From assembly GCF_019795155.1 (NCBI RefSeq), contig NZ_JAILYN010000001.1, positions 159,373 to 223,372 on the forward strand: a DNA stretch of 64,000 nt, read 5' to 3'. This document shows positions 19,408 to 26,725 of the stretch, one piece after another; the stretch's first letter is position 1; each line of letters begins with the position of its first letter. The notes under the pieces are model-generated. The model saw only the letters and a program-made list of their open reading frames with translations, was not told the origin of the DNA and did no database searches. This stretch comes from Marinobacterium arenosum (GTDB lineage Bacteria; Pseudomonadota; Gammaproteobacteria; Pseudomonadales; Balneatricaceae). The translations under genes and the position numbers were made by a program.

Positions 19408-20684
19408 ACGCGGCGTTCTGGAGCGGCATCCTGATGCTGGCGTTGATGCGAACGCCGATTTTCATCGTTATTGCCGCCGCCGCGCTATACGGCTTCTACC
19501 GCCAGGAGATCCACCTGTCGGTGGTGGCGGTGGAGATCTACCGGATTACCGAAACCCCGATCCTGCTGGCGCTGCCGTTATTCAGCTTCGCCGGCTACCT
19601 GCTGGCGGCCACCGGCGCCTCGCAGCGGATGCTGCGGCTGAATGAGGCGTTACTGGGTTGGTTGCCGGCCAGCCTGCCGATCGTCGCATTCATCAGCTGT
19701 GCGCTGTTCACCGCACTGACCGGCGCCTCCGGCGTAACCATCGTGGCGCTCGGCGCGCTGCTCTACCCCGCCCTGCAGCAGAGCGGATATAGCCAGAAAT
19801 TCAGCCTGGGACTGGTTACCGCCTCCGGCAGCCTGGGCCTGTTGCTGGTTCCATCCATGCCGCTGATCCTGTACGGGGTTGTGGTGCAACAGTTGAACCT
19901 GCCGATACAGCTGAATCTTACCGACCTGTTCCTTGCCGGGCTGTTGCCGGCCCTGCTGATGGTGCTGCTGTTGAGCCTGTGGAGCCTCTGGAAAAGCCGG
20001 CAACACCCGCAGGCGATCAAACCCTTTTCGCTGGCGAGGCTGCGGGACGCTCTCTGGGAAGCACGCGGCGAGCTGCCGCTGCCGTTTCTATTGCTGGGCG
20101 GCGTGTACAGCGGACTGATCAGCATCTCCGAAGCCGCGGCGGTGACCGCGCTCTATGTGCTGATCGTCGAACTGCTGGTTTACCGTGAGTTGCCGCTACG
20201 GCAGATACCGGCGGTATTGATTAAGAGCAGCATCCTGGTCGGCGAGATCATCCTGATCCTCGCGCTGGCACTGGCACTCAGCGGCCTGCTGGTCGACGCC
20301 GAAGTACCGACCCGGCTGTTCGAACTGATCCGCGACCATGTCGACAGCAGGTTTCAGTTCCTGCTGCTGCTGAATCTACTGCTACTGTTGCTGGGCGCCT
20401 TTCTGGATATCTTCTCGGCTATCGTGATCATGGTGCCGCTGCTGCTGCCGGTTGCTTTGGCCTACGGCGTCGACCCTATCCACCTCGGCATCATCTTCCT
20501 GGCCAATATGCAACTGGGCTACTTCACGCCGCCGGTGGGGATGAACCTGTTTATCGCCAGCGCCCGCTTCAACCAGCCGATCACCACTCTTTATCGCGCC
20601 ACCTGGCCTTTCTTCGTGGTGCTGCTGATCGCGGTGTTGCTGATCACCTACCTGCCGGTGCTTAGCCTGGGCTTGTTGGGCTGA
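19404..20684 (+). CDS. TRAP transporter large permease DctM
   Basis: This is the ion-coupled transport subunit, 426 residues with about twelve hydrophobic segments, the standard DctM size. Recognisable pieces are ALPLFSFAGYLLAATGASQRML, ALTGASGVTIVALGALLYPAL, SLGLLLVPSMPLILYG and the C-terminal GYFTPPVGMNLFIASARF. The start is GTG 19404, overlapping the dctQ stop by two bases, which indicates translational coupling. It works with DctQ as the membrane unit that takes the ligand from DctP. If dctQ is truly broken, this subunit would be orphaned. Confidence 0.93.
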   Translation: MNAAFWSGILMLALMRTPIFIVIAAAALYGFYRQEIHLSVVAVEIYRITETPILLALPLFSFAGYLLAATGASQRMLRLNEALLGWLPASLPIVAFISCALFTALTGASGVTIVALGALLYPALQQSGYSQKFSLGLVTASGSLGLLLVPSMPLILYGVVVQQLNLPIQLNLTDLFLAGLLPALLMVLLLSLWSLWKSRQHPQAIKPFSLARLRDALWEARGELPLPFLLLGGVYSGLISISEAAAVTALYVLIVELLVYRELPLRQIPAVLIKSSILVGEIILILALALALSGLLVDAEVPTRLFELIRDHVDSRFQFLLLLNLLLLLLGAFLDIFSAIVIMVPLLLPVALAYGVDPIHLGIIFLANMQLGYFTPPVGMNLFIASARFNQPITTLYRATWPFFVVLLIAVLLITYLPVLSLGLLG

Positions 20685-20715
20685 GCCGACAGAACGGTTA
20701 ATCAACGCGGCCCTA

Positions 20716-21315
20716 TCACGGCAGAAATGGTCCGATATGACGCATGGCCCGTGCCACGTACTCATCCTTCTCGCCCACCGGTGCGACGTAATGGATCGCG
20801 CTTTGTGCAGCTTCCACCCCTGCCAGCCGGGCAATCAGCCAAACCGCCAGGTATTGAGAGGCGAGGCAGCCGCCGGCAGTGGCGATATTGCCGCTGGCAT
20901 AGAACGGCTGATCCAGCACCTCGACGCCGGCCTGCTGAACCCAGGGTTTCGTTGTCAGGTCGGTACAGGCCGGCAGACCGTCGAGCAGCCCTAGCTTGGC
21001 CAGCACCAGTGCGCCGGAGCATTGTGCGCCAATCAGCTGGCGGGACGGATCAAGCTGCAGTTGCGCCATGATCGAGTCGTCAGCGACCACCTCGCGCGTT
21101 TTCATACCGCTGCCAACGATCACCGCGTCGGCGAGCGATGCCTCCTGAAGTGATACCTGGCGCTCCAGCAGCACAGCGTTCATCGATTGGATGCGCGCAA
21201 TGGGGCTGGCGATGGTGACCTGCCAGTCCGGTTGCTTCACCCGGTTGAGAATGCCCAGGGCGATCAGCGAATCCAGCTCGTTGAAGCCGTCGAAGGTCAG
21301 AATGGAGATATGCAT
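20716..21315 (-). CDS. DJ-1/PfpI family protein
   Basis: This 199-residue protein has the flavodoxin-like DJ-1/PfpI fold. The conserved Glu13 (FNELD) and the nucleophile-elbow Cys99 (GAQCSGA) are present, as is a GN-A-TAGG stretch after them. Members include isonitrile hydratases, glyoxalase III-type enzymes and regulators; this one matches none closely enough to name a reaction. AAGGA lies nine bases before the ATG. It is divergent from the MocR regulator gene across 92 bases that contain an 11-bp dyad, so it is the likely regulatory target. Confidence 0.82.
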   Translation of the reverse strand: MHISILTFDGFNELDSLIALGILNRVKQPDWQVTIASPIARIQSMNAVLLERQVSLQEASLADAVIVGSGMKTREVVADDSIMAQLQLDPSRQLIGAQCSGALVLAKLGLLDGLPACTDLTTKPWVQQAGVEVLDQPFYASGNIATAGGCLASQYLAVWLIARLAGVEAAQSAIHYVAPVGEKDEYVARAMRHIGPFLP

Positions 21316-21370
21316 GGCACTGATTCCTTGTTCTGTTGAAGTTGCAAGGAAGCAGTCTATCCCCCAGAAT

Positions 21371-21394
21371 CATTACAATAAAATTATTGTAATG
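21371..21394. promoter_or_regulatory. AT-rich 11-bp dyad, probable MocR operator
   Basis: CATTACAATAA (21371-21381), a two-base AA spacer, and TTATTGTAATG (21384-21394) form a perfect inverted repeat in an otherwise GC-rich genome. It ends 13 bases before the regulator's ATG and lies between divergent genes, the usual place for an autoregulatory site that also controls the neighbour. Confidence 0.6.
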
Positions 21395-21407
21395 GATACA
21401 TTCACAG

Positions 21408-22760
21408 ATGGCCCGCGCCCGCTACAAACGCCTGGTCGATACGTTTGCCGCCGACATCCGGGCTGGCAAGCTGCCACCGGGCACTCGCTTGCCCACCCAC
21501 CGCCAGCTTGCCGCCGAACAGGGCATTGCCCTGGTGACAGCGACAAGAGTCTATACCGAGCTGGAAAGCATGGGGTTGGTCAGCGGCGAAACCGGCCGGG
21601 GAACCTTTGTTCGGGAAACCACCCTGCCGCCCGGCCACGGTATCGATCAGCCTTCGGCAACCGAGGGGATGGTCGATCTGAACTTCAACTCGCCGTCGCT
21701 GCCGGGCCAGGCCGAGCTGCTGCGAAGCGCCCTGCGCCAGCTTGCCTCCTCCGGCGATCTGGAAGCCCTGCTGCACTACCAACCCCATGCCGGGCGTAAG
21801 CATGAACGGGCTCTAGTCGCGCGCCACCTCGAAAGCCGGGGGCTGAGCGTCGATGGCGCTCAGGTATTGATCCTGAGCGGCGCCCAGCATGGCTTGGCAA
21901 CAACGGTGATGGCGCTGCTGAACCCCGGTGACCTGGTCGCAACGGATGCGCTGATCTACCCGGGCTTCAAGGCTGTTGCCGAAGTGCAGCGGCTGGAACT
22001 GGCCGCCATCCCCGCGTCAAACCGGGGGCCGGACCTGGCGGCTCTGGAGCAGCTGTGCCGCAGCCGGCGTGTGCGGGCCCTTTACGCCATGCCGACACTG
22101 CACAACCCGCTGGGCTGGGTGCTGGATATGGAGCAACGGCAACGACTGGTGTCGATCGCCCGTCAGCATGAGCTGTTGATCATCGAGGATGCCGCCTATG
22201 CCTTCCATGCCGAAAACCCGCCCGCACCGCTGGCGACGCTCGCACCGGAGCGAACCCTGTATGTGTCCGGGTTTTCCAAGAGTATCGCCACCGGGCTGCG
22301 GGTCGGTTTTATCGCCTCACCCGCGCAGTGGGTCCCCAGGCTTGAGCGCGCCATCCGGGCGACAACCTGGAACACCCCCGGCTTAATCACGGCGCTGGCC
22401 TGCCGCTGGCTCGAAGATGGCACCGTCGCCCGCCTGGAGGCCGAGAAACGTGCCGATGCCATGGCCAGGCAAGCGCTGGCCAGAGAGATTCTCGACGGGC
22501 TGGACTATATCAGCCACCCGGTATCCTACTTCGTATGGCTTCCGCTGCCTGATGAGGTGCGTGCGGACCAGGTCGCGACGACACTCATGCGTGAAAATAT
22601 CTCGGTTTCCACCGCAGAACCCTTTGCAACGACCCATCATGTCCCCCACGCGATCCGGCTGGCGCTGGGCTCGGTGGACCTCGACACCCTTGACGTGGCG
22701 CTACGAAGAGTGAGGCAACTGATCGACGACTATTCCTGCGGTGCAGTCCCTCGCCAATGA
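21408..22760 (+). CDS. MocR/PdxR-type regulator (GntR HTH + aminotransferase-like domain)
   Basis: This 450-residue PLP-binding transcription regulator starts with a GntR winged helix (about 1-75: YKRLVDTFAADIRAGKLPPGTRLPTHRQLA...TATRVYTELESMGLV.G.TGRGTFV). It continues with a fold-type I aminotransferase domain in which the PLP lysine is Lys291 in VSGFSKSIATGLR. Such proteins sense PLP or an amino-group ligand. It is divergent from the DJ-1/PfpI gene, with an 11-bp dyad between. The effector is unknown; PdxR proteins control PLP synthesis genes, but none are here, so that name is not applied. Confidence 0.88.
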   Translation: MARARYKRLVDTFAADIRAGKLPPGTRLPTHRQLAAEQGIALVTATRVYTELESMGLVSGETGRGTFVRETTLPPGHGIDQPSATEGMVDLNFNSPSLPGQAELLRSALRQLASSGDLEALLHYQPHAGRKHERALVARHLESRGLSVDGAQVLILSGAQHGLATTVMALLNPGDLVATDALIYPGFKAVAEVQRLELAAIPASNRGPDLAALEQLCRSRRVRALYAMPTLHNPLGWVLDMEQRQRLVSIARQHELLIIEDAAYAFHAENPPAPLATLAPERTLYVSGFSKSIATGLRVGFIASPAQWVPRLERAIRATTWNTPGLITALACRWLEDGTVARLEAEKRADAMARQALAREILDGLDYISHPVSYFVWLPLPDEVRADQVATTLMRENISVSTAEPFATTHHVPHAIRLALGSVDLDTLDVALRRVRQLIDDYSCGAVPRQ

Positions 22761-22770
22761 GGCCCCGCTC

Positions 22771-22968
22771 TCAATCGGCACCGGGGCCTTGCTGCCCGGC
22801 CGTCAGCCGGCAGAGAAGGATGCCGACAAACACCACCACCAGGCTGGCCAGAGAAACCTCGATGCGCGGTTCGGCAACCAAAGCCTGCCGTAACAACGTC
22901 AAGAGCAGGATGGCAAGAATCAATCCGACACCCAGCCGATAGCGGAGATCGACTTGCGAACACTTCAT
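22771..22968 (-). CDS. Small two-helix membrane protein, unknown
   Basis: This 65-residue protein has two hydrophobic segments, LGVGLILAILLLTLL (about 12-26) and VSLASLVVVFVGILL (about 38-52), joined by a short loop with charged residues. The start is ATG 22968, preceded by GGAGGGG four bases away; the longer frame from 23025 has no such site. It lies tail-to-tail with the MocR regulator, ten bases apart. I recognise no family. The good ribosome site and clean two-helix design favour a real gene. Confidence 0.5.
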   Translation of the reverse strand: MKCSQVDLRYRLGVGLILAILLLTLLRQALVAEPRIEVSLASLVVVFVGILLCRLTAGQQGPGAD

Positions 22969-23115
22969 AACCCCTCCGGAACGATCGCCGCTGCAGTCGA
23001 CAGAATCAGGCCCAGTGCCCGCCACTCAACGCTTCGAAGGCGACCGTCGCATCTTCAACTCTAAGCCATTCCACCGCCTCGGGTGCCCAGCCGAGCAACG
23101 ATTTTCGCCTTTCGC

Positions 23116-23143
23116 CTTGAATTCCAGCGAACCGGACCTATCT
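23116..23143 (+). promoter_or_regulatory. Sigma-32 (RpoH) heat-shock promoter of the hsp20 gene
   Basis: The -35 element CTTGAA (23116-23121) is followed after 15 bases by CCTATCT (23137-23143), close to the RpoH consensus CTTGAA-N13-15-CCCATnT. Transcription should start near 23150, giving a leader of about 98 bases that contains three hairpins. Confidence 0.7.
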
Positions 23144-23157
23144 ATCAGGTAACGGCA

Positions 23158-23243
23158 CGAAGCTCGACGGAGTTCGGCTGTGTTCAGCGGTTCGATCACT
23201 TTGATGAACCGATCAAACGACATATTGCTTAACGAAAGGATAT
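23158..23243 (+). promoter_or_regulatory. ROSE-like RNA thermometer in the hsp20 leader
   Basis: Three stem-loops can be drawn by hand. Hairpin 1 is 23158-23176 (CGAA, bulged G, CTC against GAG-TTCG). Hairpin 2 is 23188-23211 (CGGTTC, bulged G, ATCA against TGAT-GAACCG). Hairpin 3 is 23222-23243: AUAUU-G-CUU pairs with AAG-GAUAU, with G23227 unpaired, which sequesters the AAGGA ribosome site (23236-23240). The UUGCU opposite the Shine-Dalgarno with a G that can bulge or form a non-canonical pair is the hallmark of ROSE thermometers, which melt on heating and let small heat-shock mRNAs be translated. Confidence 0.72.
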
Positions 23244-23247
23244 GAAG

Positions 23248-23667
23248 ATGCGCGAATTAGACCTGTCCCAACTCTACCGCTCCGCTATCGGCTTCGACCG
23301 CCTGGCCGCCACCCTCGATAAGATGAACCGTGGCGAGCAGAGCCAACCCAGCTATCCGCCCTACAACATCGAACTTTTAGGTGAGCATCAGTATCGCATC
23401 ACCATGGCGGTGGCCGGATTCGAACAGGACGAGCTGTCGATCCAGAGCGACCAGGGCAACCTGACCATCACCGGTCGCAAGAAAGCGGAACAGGCGGAAC
23501 GTCACTACCTGTATCAAGGGATCGCCGCGCGCAACTTCGAACGCCGCTTCCAGCTGGCCGATCATGTCCGCGTGGTCCGCGCCAAGATGGAGAACGGCCT
23601 GCTGCACGTCGACCTGCTGCAGGAGATCCCGGAAGCGATGAAGCCACGTACCATCGACATCGAGTAA
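23248..23667 (+). CDS. ibpA: Small heat-shock protein of the IbpA/Hsp20 family
   Basis: This is an ATP-independent holdase chaperone that binds aggregating proteins. The protein is 139 residues with the IbpA opening MRELDLSQLYRSAIGFDRL, an alpha-crystallin domain (about 35-125: YNIELLGEHQYRITMAVAGF, LTITGRK, ARNFERRFQLADHV) and a short C-terminal tail. The start at 23248 is preferred to 23242 because AAGGA is seven bases before it, and the E. coli protein begins the same way. It is a single gene with its own RpoH-type promoter, a ROSE-like leader and a strong terminator. Confidence 0.93.
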   Translation: MRELDLSQLYRSAIGFDRLAATLDKMNRGEQSQPSYPPYNIELLGEHQYRITMAVAGFEQDELSIQSDQGNLTITGRKKAEQAERHYLYQGIAARNFERRFQLADHVRVVRAKMENGLLHVDLLQEIPEAMKPRTIDIE

Positions 23668-23697
23668 GCCCGGCTCAACCAACCCGCCCAAATGACG

Positions 23698-23734
23698 AAA
23701 ATTGCCGACCCGTCCAGCGGGTCGGCAATTTTTT
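23698..23734 (+). terminator. Intrinsic terminator of the hsp20 gene
   Basis: A 15-bp perfect stem (23698-23712 with 23718-23732, loop TCCAG) is formed by AAAATTGCCGACCCG and its complement, followed by a T-tract. It lies 30 bases after the stop codon. Confidence 0.88.
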
Positions 23735-23825
23735 ACCTATTTTTTACCCGTTCTGCGCATGCAATTGCGATAACCGCGCGATGCTGGCTACACTGCTTCC
23801 ACTGGAAAGCAAGGATGCATTGCAC

Positions 23826-24314
23826 ATGGACCGACAACTATTGATCGACCGGCTGGTCAGCTTTATACGCCAGATCGGCCTGCAGGTAGAGTTTCACCGC
23901 ATCGAGCAGGACTGTTTCCTGCCCGGAATCCTGATTCACAAAGGGAAGCTGCTGGTCGACTGCGACCAGCTCGCGCATCCGGGCGACCTGTTGCACGAGG
24001 CCGGCCACCTGGCGGTGATTCCCACGGACCGCCGTGACGGGACCGGCGCCTATGTCGGCCAGCAGCCGGCCGAGGAGATGGCGGCGATCGCCTGGTCCTG
24101 GGCCGCGCTGAGTCACCTGCAGCTACCACCCGAGGTGGTATTTCACGCCAACGGCTATAAGGGCGCATCCGCCAGCCTCATCGACAACTTCAGCCAGGGC
24201 CACTATCTGGGTGTCCCGATCCTGCAATGGCGGAGAATGAGCGCCGAGCCGCACCAGGCCAAGGCACTCGGCCTAGCGGCGTTTCCACAGATGCAGCACT
24301 GGCTGTGTCCCTGA
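23826..24314 (+). CDS. Uncharacterised protein with an HExxH motif
   Basis: This 162-residue soluble protein has LLHEAGHLA (His57-Glu58-x-x-His61), the zinc-peptidase motif, set in a helix after LLVDCDQLAHPGD. A second conserved-looking acidic segment, AEEMAAIAWSWAA, follows about 25 residues later and could give the third ligand. The C-terminal half is rich in aromatic residues (PILQWRRMS). There is no signal peptide. AAGGA is ten bases before the ATG; an in-frame TTG at 23820 is possible. It stands alone between the hsp20 terminator and the macrodomain gene. The motif suggests a zinc-dependent hydrolase, but no family or substrate can be assigned. Confidence 0.7.
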   Translation: MDRQLLIDRLVSFIRQIGLQVEFHRIEQDCFLPGILIHKGKLLVDCDQLAHPGDLLHEAGHLAVIPTDRRDGTGAYVGQQPAEEMAAIAWSWAALSHLQLPPEVVFHANGYKGASASLIDNFSQGHYLGVPILQWRRMSAEPHQAKALGLAAFPQMQHWLCP

Positions 24315-24360
24315 GCAGCCGCTATCCGCCCGCTGTTGCCGGATTATACGGTAATAACCG

Positions 24361-24888
24361 TCACGCCTCAGGCAGCGATGCGCAGGCCCGCCGGTAACGT
24401 GCGGCCATCGCATCATCAAAGCAGCAGAACAGCACCCGCTCGATCACCGGGTATTGAGCCAGAGCCTCCGCCACTGTTTGCACCGCAAGCTCGACCGCCT
24501 TCTCGGCTGGATAGCCATAAACGCCACAACTAATCGCCGGAAAGGCGATGCTGGTCGCGCCCTGCCCGGCCGCCAGCGCCAGGCTGTTGCGGTAGCAGCT
24601 GGCCAACTGCTCCGCTTCACGGTGGCCACCGCCATGCCAGACCGGTCCGACGGTATGGATTACCCAGCGCGCCGGCAGCTTATAGCCGCGGGTCAGCTTG
24701 GCCTCGCCGGTGTCGCAGCCGTTCAAGGTGCGGCACTCTGCCAACAGTTCCGGGCCGGCGGCCCGGTGAATCGCACCATCGACACCGCCGCCACCCAACA
24801 GGCTCCTGTTGGCAGCGTTAACGACTGCATCCACCTGCAAACGGGTGATATCGCTCTGGCACACTTCGATTCGCTCTGATATCGACAT
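24361..24888 (-). CDS. ymdB: Macrodomain O-acetyl-ADP-ribose deacetylase (YmdB type)
   Basis: This 175-residue single macrodomain hydrolyses O-acetyl-ADP-ribose and related ADP-ribose esters. It shows [23 protein letters not shown], with Asn24, Asn27 and Asp37 in the positions used by YmdB for the distal ribose, and later [13 protein letters not shown], the phosphate loop. ATG 24888 has AAGGAGG five bases upstream. In E. coli YmdB also modulates RNase III. Nearby thpR encodes an enzyme that can act on cyclic phosphate derivatives, giving an RNA/ADP-ribose flavour to the neighbourhood. Confidence 0.92.
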   Translation of the reverse strand: MSISERIEVCQSDITRLQVDAVVNAANRSLLGGGGVDGAIHRAAGPELLAECRTLNGCDTGEAKLTRGYKLPARWVIHTVGPVWHGGGHREAEQLASCYRNSLALAAGQGATSIAFPAISCGVYGYPAEKAVELAVQTVAEALAQYPVIERVLFCCFDDAMAARYRRACASLPEA

Positions 24889-25041
24889 GACAACCTCCTT
24901 TTCAACGACCACAGGAACCGTACGGAATACCACCCTGGGGAGTTGTTATCTGGTAGGTGCTCGCAAAGAGCTACAACGGAACCTTAGCCGAAAAGAGAGA
25001 GGACTGATTGACAGTGCATTTAGGAAAGAGAATCAAACACA

Positions 25042-25067
25042 CCGGGCAGGCATTGTCGCCTGCCCGG
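25042..25067 (-). terminator. Hairpin downstream of dusC
   Basis: A 10-bp perfect stem (CCGGGCAGGC at 25042-25051 with 25058-25067, loop of six) lies 15 bases past the dusC stop. On the minus strand it is followed by the moderately T-rich TGTGTTTGATT, consistent with a weak intrinsic terminator. Confidence 0.5.
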
Positions 25068-25081
25068 CTATAAGAATAGCT

Positions 25082-26029
25082 TCAGCCGATCGCCTGCTGC
25101 AGCGCATTGCGCACCGCCTGCGGCTCCTTCAGCGTTTTCAGGGTCAGGAACAGTGTTTCCACCTGCGGATAGCTGCGCTTCATCATGTGCAGCCACTGCT
25201 TGATGCGGCCATGCACGTAGCCCGGCGCGGACACTTCCACCAGCGCCAGGTAGTCCAGCAGCAGCTGGCAGATCTGCCGCCAACTCAGCGGCGGTGAAGC
25301 CTCACCCTGTTGCTCGCGTTTGATCTGCAGGGCCAGGTCCGGCCGGGCGATCAGGCCACGCCCGATCATCACATCCTGACAACCGCTAACCTCTCGGCAA
25401 CGCAGATAGTCATCATAGTTCCAGACTTCACCATTGGCGGTGACCGGTAGCGACACCTCGTTGCGAATCCGGGCGATCCATTCCCAATGCGCCGGCGGGC
25501 GGTAACCCTCCACCTTGGTGCGGGCATGGACTGCCAGGCCATCGGCACCGCCGGCTTCGATCGCCCGGGCGTTGTCCAGCGCCAGCGATTTGTCAGCGTA
25601 CCCCAGTCGCATCTTGGCCGTGACCGGCACCTCTGCCGGCACCGCCGCACGCACCGCCTCGACGATTCGATAAACCTCGTCCGGCTGCTGCAGCAGCACC
25701 GCACCGCCGCGGTTCTTGTTGACGGTCTTGGCCGGGCAGCCAAAATTCAGGTCGATACCCGGTGCGCCCAGTTTGGCGGCCTTGCGGGCATTACCGGCCA
25801 TTACCTGCGGGTCACTGCCAAGCAGTTGCAGCAGTACCGGGGTGCCATGGCGGGTGCGCCCGCCGTTGGCCAGCTCCGGCGACAGCCGGTGAAACACCTT
25901 GGCCGGCAATACCCGGTCGCTGACCCGCACGAACTCGGTCACGCAGAGATCGATACCGCCCAGCCCGCTGAGCAGTTCGCGCATCGGCGGATCGACCACA
26001 CCTTCCATCGGTGCCAGAATTATCTTCAA
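25082..26029 (-). CDS. dusC: tRNA-dihydrouridine(16) synthase DusC
   Basis: DusC uses FMN and NADPH to reduce uridine 16 in tRNA. With the TTG start at 26029 the protein is 315 residues, the same length as E. coli DusC, and begins MKIILAPMEGVVDPPMRELL. The catalytic Cys98 lies in NFGCPAKTVN, and MIGRG and ANGE.W mark the FMN barrel. CITEF-like CVTEFVRV near the N-terminus separates DusC from DusA and DusB. AGGAG is ten bases before the TTG; no ATG is possible without a long unlikely extension. It is divergent from thpR with only 28 bases between starts, so the promoters overlap. Confidence 0.92.
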   Translation of the reverse strand: MKIILAPMEGVVDPPMRELLSGLGGIDLCVTEFVRVSDRVLPAKVFHRLSPELANGGRTRHGTPVLLQLLGSDPQVMAGNARKAAKLGAPGIDLNFGCPAKTVNKNRGGAVLLQQPDEVYRIVEAVRAAVPAEVPVTAKMRLGYADKSLALDNARAIEAGGADGLAVHARTKVEGYRPPAHWEWIARIRNEVSLPVTANGEVWNYDDYLRCREVSGCQDVMIGRGLIARPDLALQIKREQQGEASPPLSWRQICQLLLDYLALVEVSAPGYVHGRIKQWLHMMKRSYPQVETLFLTLKTLKEPQAVRNALQQAIG

Positions 26030-26057
26030 GGGTTGTTCTCTCCTGATGGGAGTCGTT

Positions 26058-26579
26058 ATGCGTCTATTTGTCTGCGTCGATCCACCGGGTGCGGTCACCG
26101 AACAGATCGCAGCGCTGCTGCCCGCCGGACGCAAGATCCGCTGGAATCCGCCGGATCAGCAACATTTTACGCTGGCTTTTCTCGGCGAACAGCCAGACAA
26201 CCGGCTGGTCGAGGTTATTGAGGCACTGACCGAAGTGCCACTGCAGCGCTTTACCCTCAGCAGCAAGGGGATCGGCTGGTTCCGCTCCGGGGTGATCTGG
26301 TTGGGGGTCGAGACCTGCCCCGAGCTGATGCTGCTGCAGAAGCGGGTCAGCGACCGGCTGCAGGCAGCGGGCTTCAAGATGGAAAGACGCAGCTTCGTTC
26401 CCCACCTGACCCTCTGCCGCAGCCGCCACGGCCTCGACGCCGGCCTGCTGGAGATGCTGGAGCACCGCTTCTACGATCAGCAGTTCAGCTTTACCGTCGA
26501 CCGCTTCCTGCTTAAACGTAGTGAATTGCGCTCCGACGGCGCCCGCCATATCACCGAAGCGGTGTTCACCGCCGATTGA
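26058..26579 (+). CDS. thpR: RNA 2',3'-cyclic phosphodiesterase ThpR (LigT/2H family)
   Basis: This 173-residue cytosolic 2H phosphoesterase opens 2',3'-cyclic phosphates on RNA and ligates tRNA halves weakly in vitro. The two HxT motifs are His36-Phe-Thr38 and His116-Leu-Thr118. ATG 26058 has GGGAG five bases upstream, and the N-terminus MRLFVCVDPP matches the family's RLF.A.. start. It is divergent from dusC. Other members act on ADP-ribose 1'',2''-cyclic phosphate, so the nearby macrodomain protein could share a pathway; this is inference. Confidence 0.9.
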   Translation: MRLFVCVDPPGAVTEQIAALLPAGRKIRWNPPDQQHFTLAFLGEQPDNRLVEVIEALTEVPLQRFTLSSKGIGWFRSGVIWLGVETCPELMLLQKRVSDRLQAAGFKMERRSFVPHLTLCRSRHGLDAGLLEMLEHRFYDQQFSFTVDRFLLKRSELRSDGARHITEAVFTAD

Positions 26580-26663
26580 TCTCTTTTAACGCCAGCATCA
26601 ATTTCATTAGCAGTGAGCACCGATGTTGCGTCGAATACCGGGCCGCGACTCGTATTAAGAAGC

Positions 26664-26686
26664 AAAAACGCCCTCCGAAGAGGGCG
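26664..26686 (-). terminator. Intrinsic terminator of metZ
   Basis: The 7-bp stem CGCCCTC/GAGGGCG (26669-26675 with 26680-26686) has a CGAA loop on the plus strand. On the minus strand it is followed by TTTTT, 40 bases after the metZ stop, and would end the long biosynthetic block. Confidence 0.75.
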
Positions 26687-26725
26687 TCTGCCGGGACCGT
26701 TTTGACGGCGCTTTTTTACCGACAA

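Noticed and set aside
23026..23223. A 65-codon minus-strand open frame upstream of hsp20
   Set aside because: It overlaps the heat-shock promoter and thermometer leader, has no ribosome site and no recognisable content.
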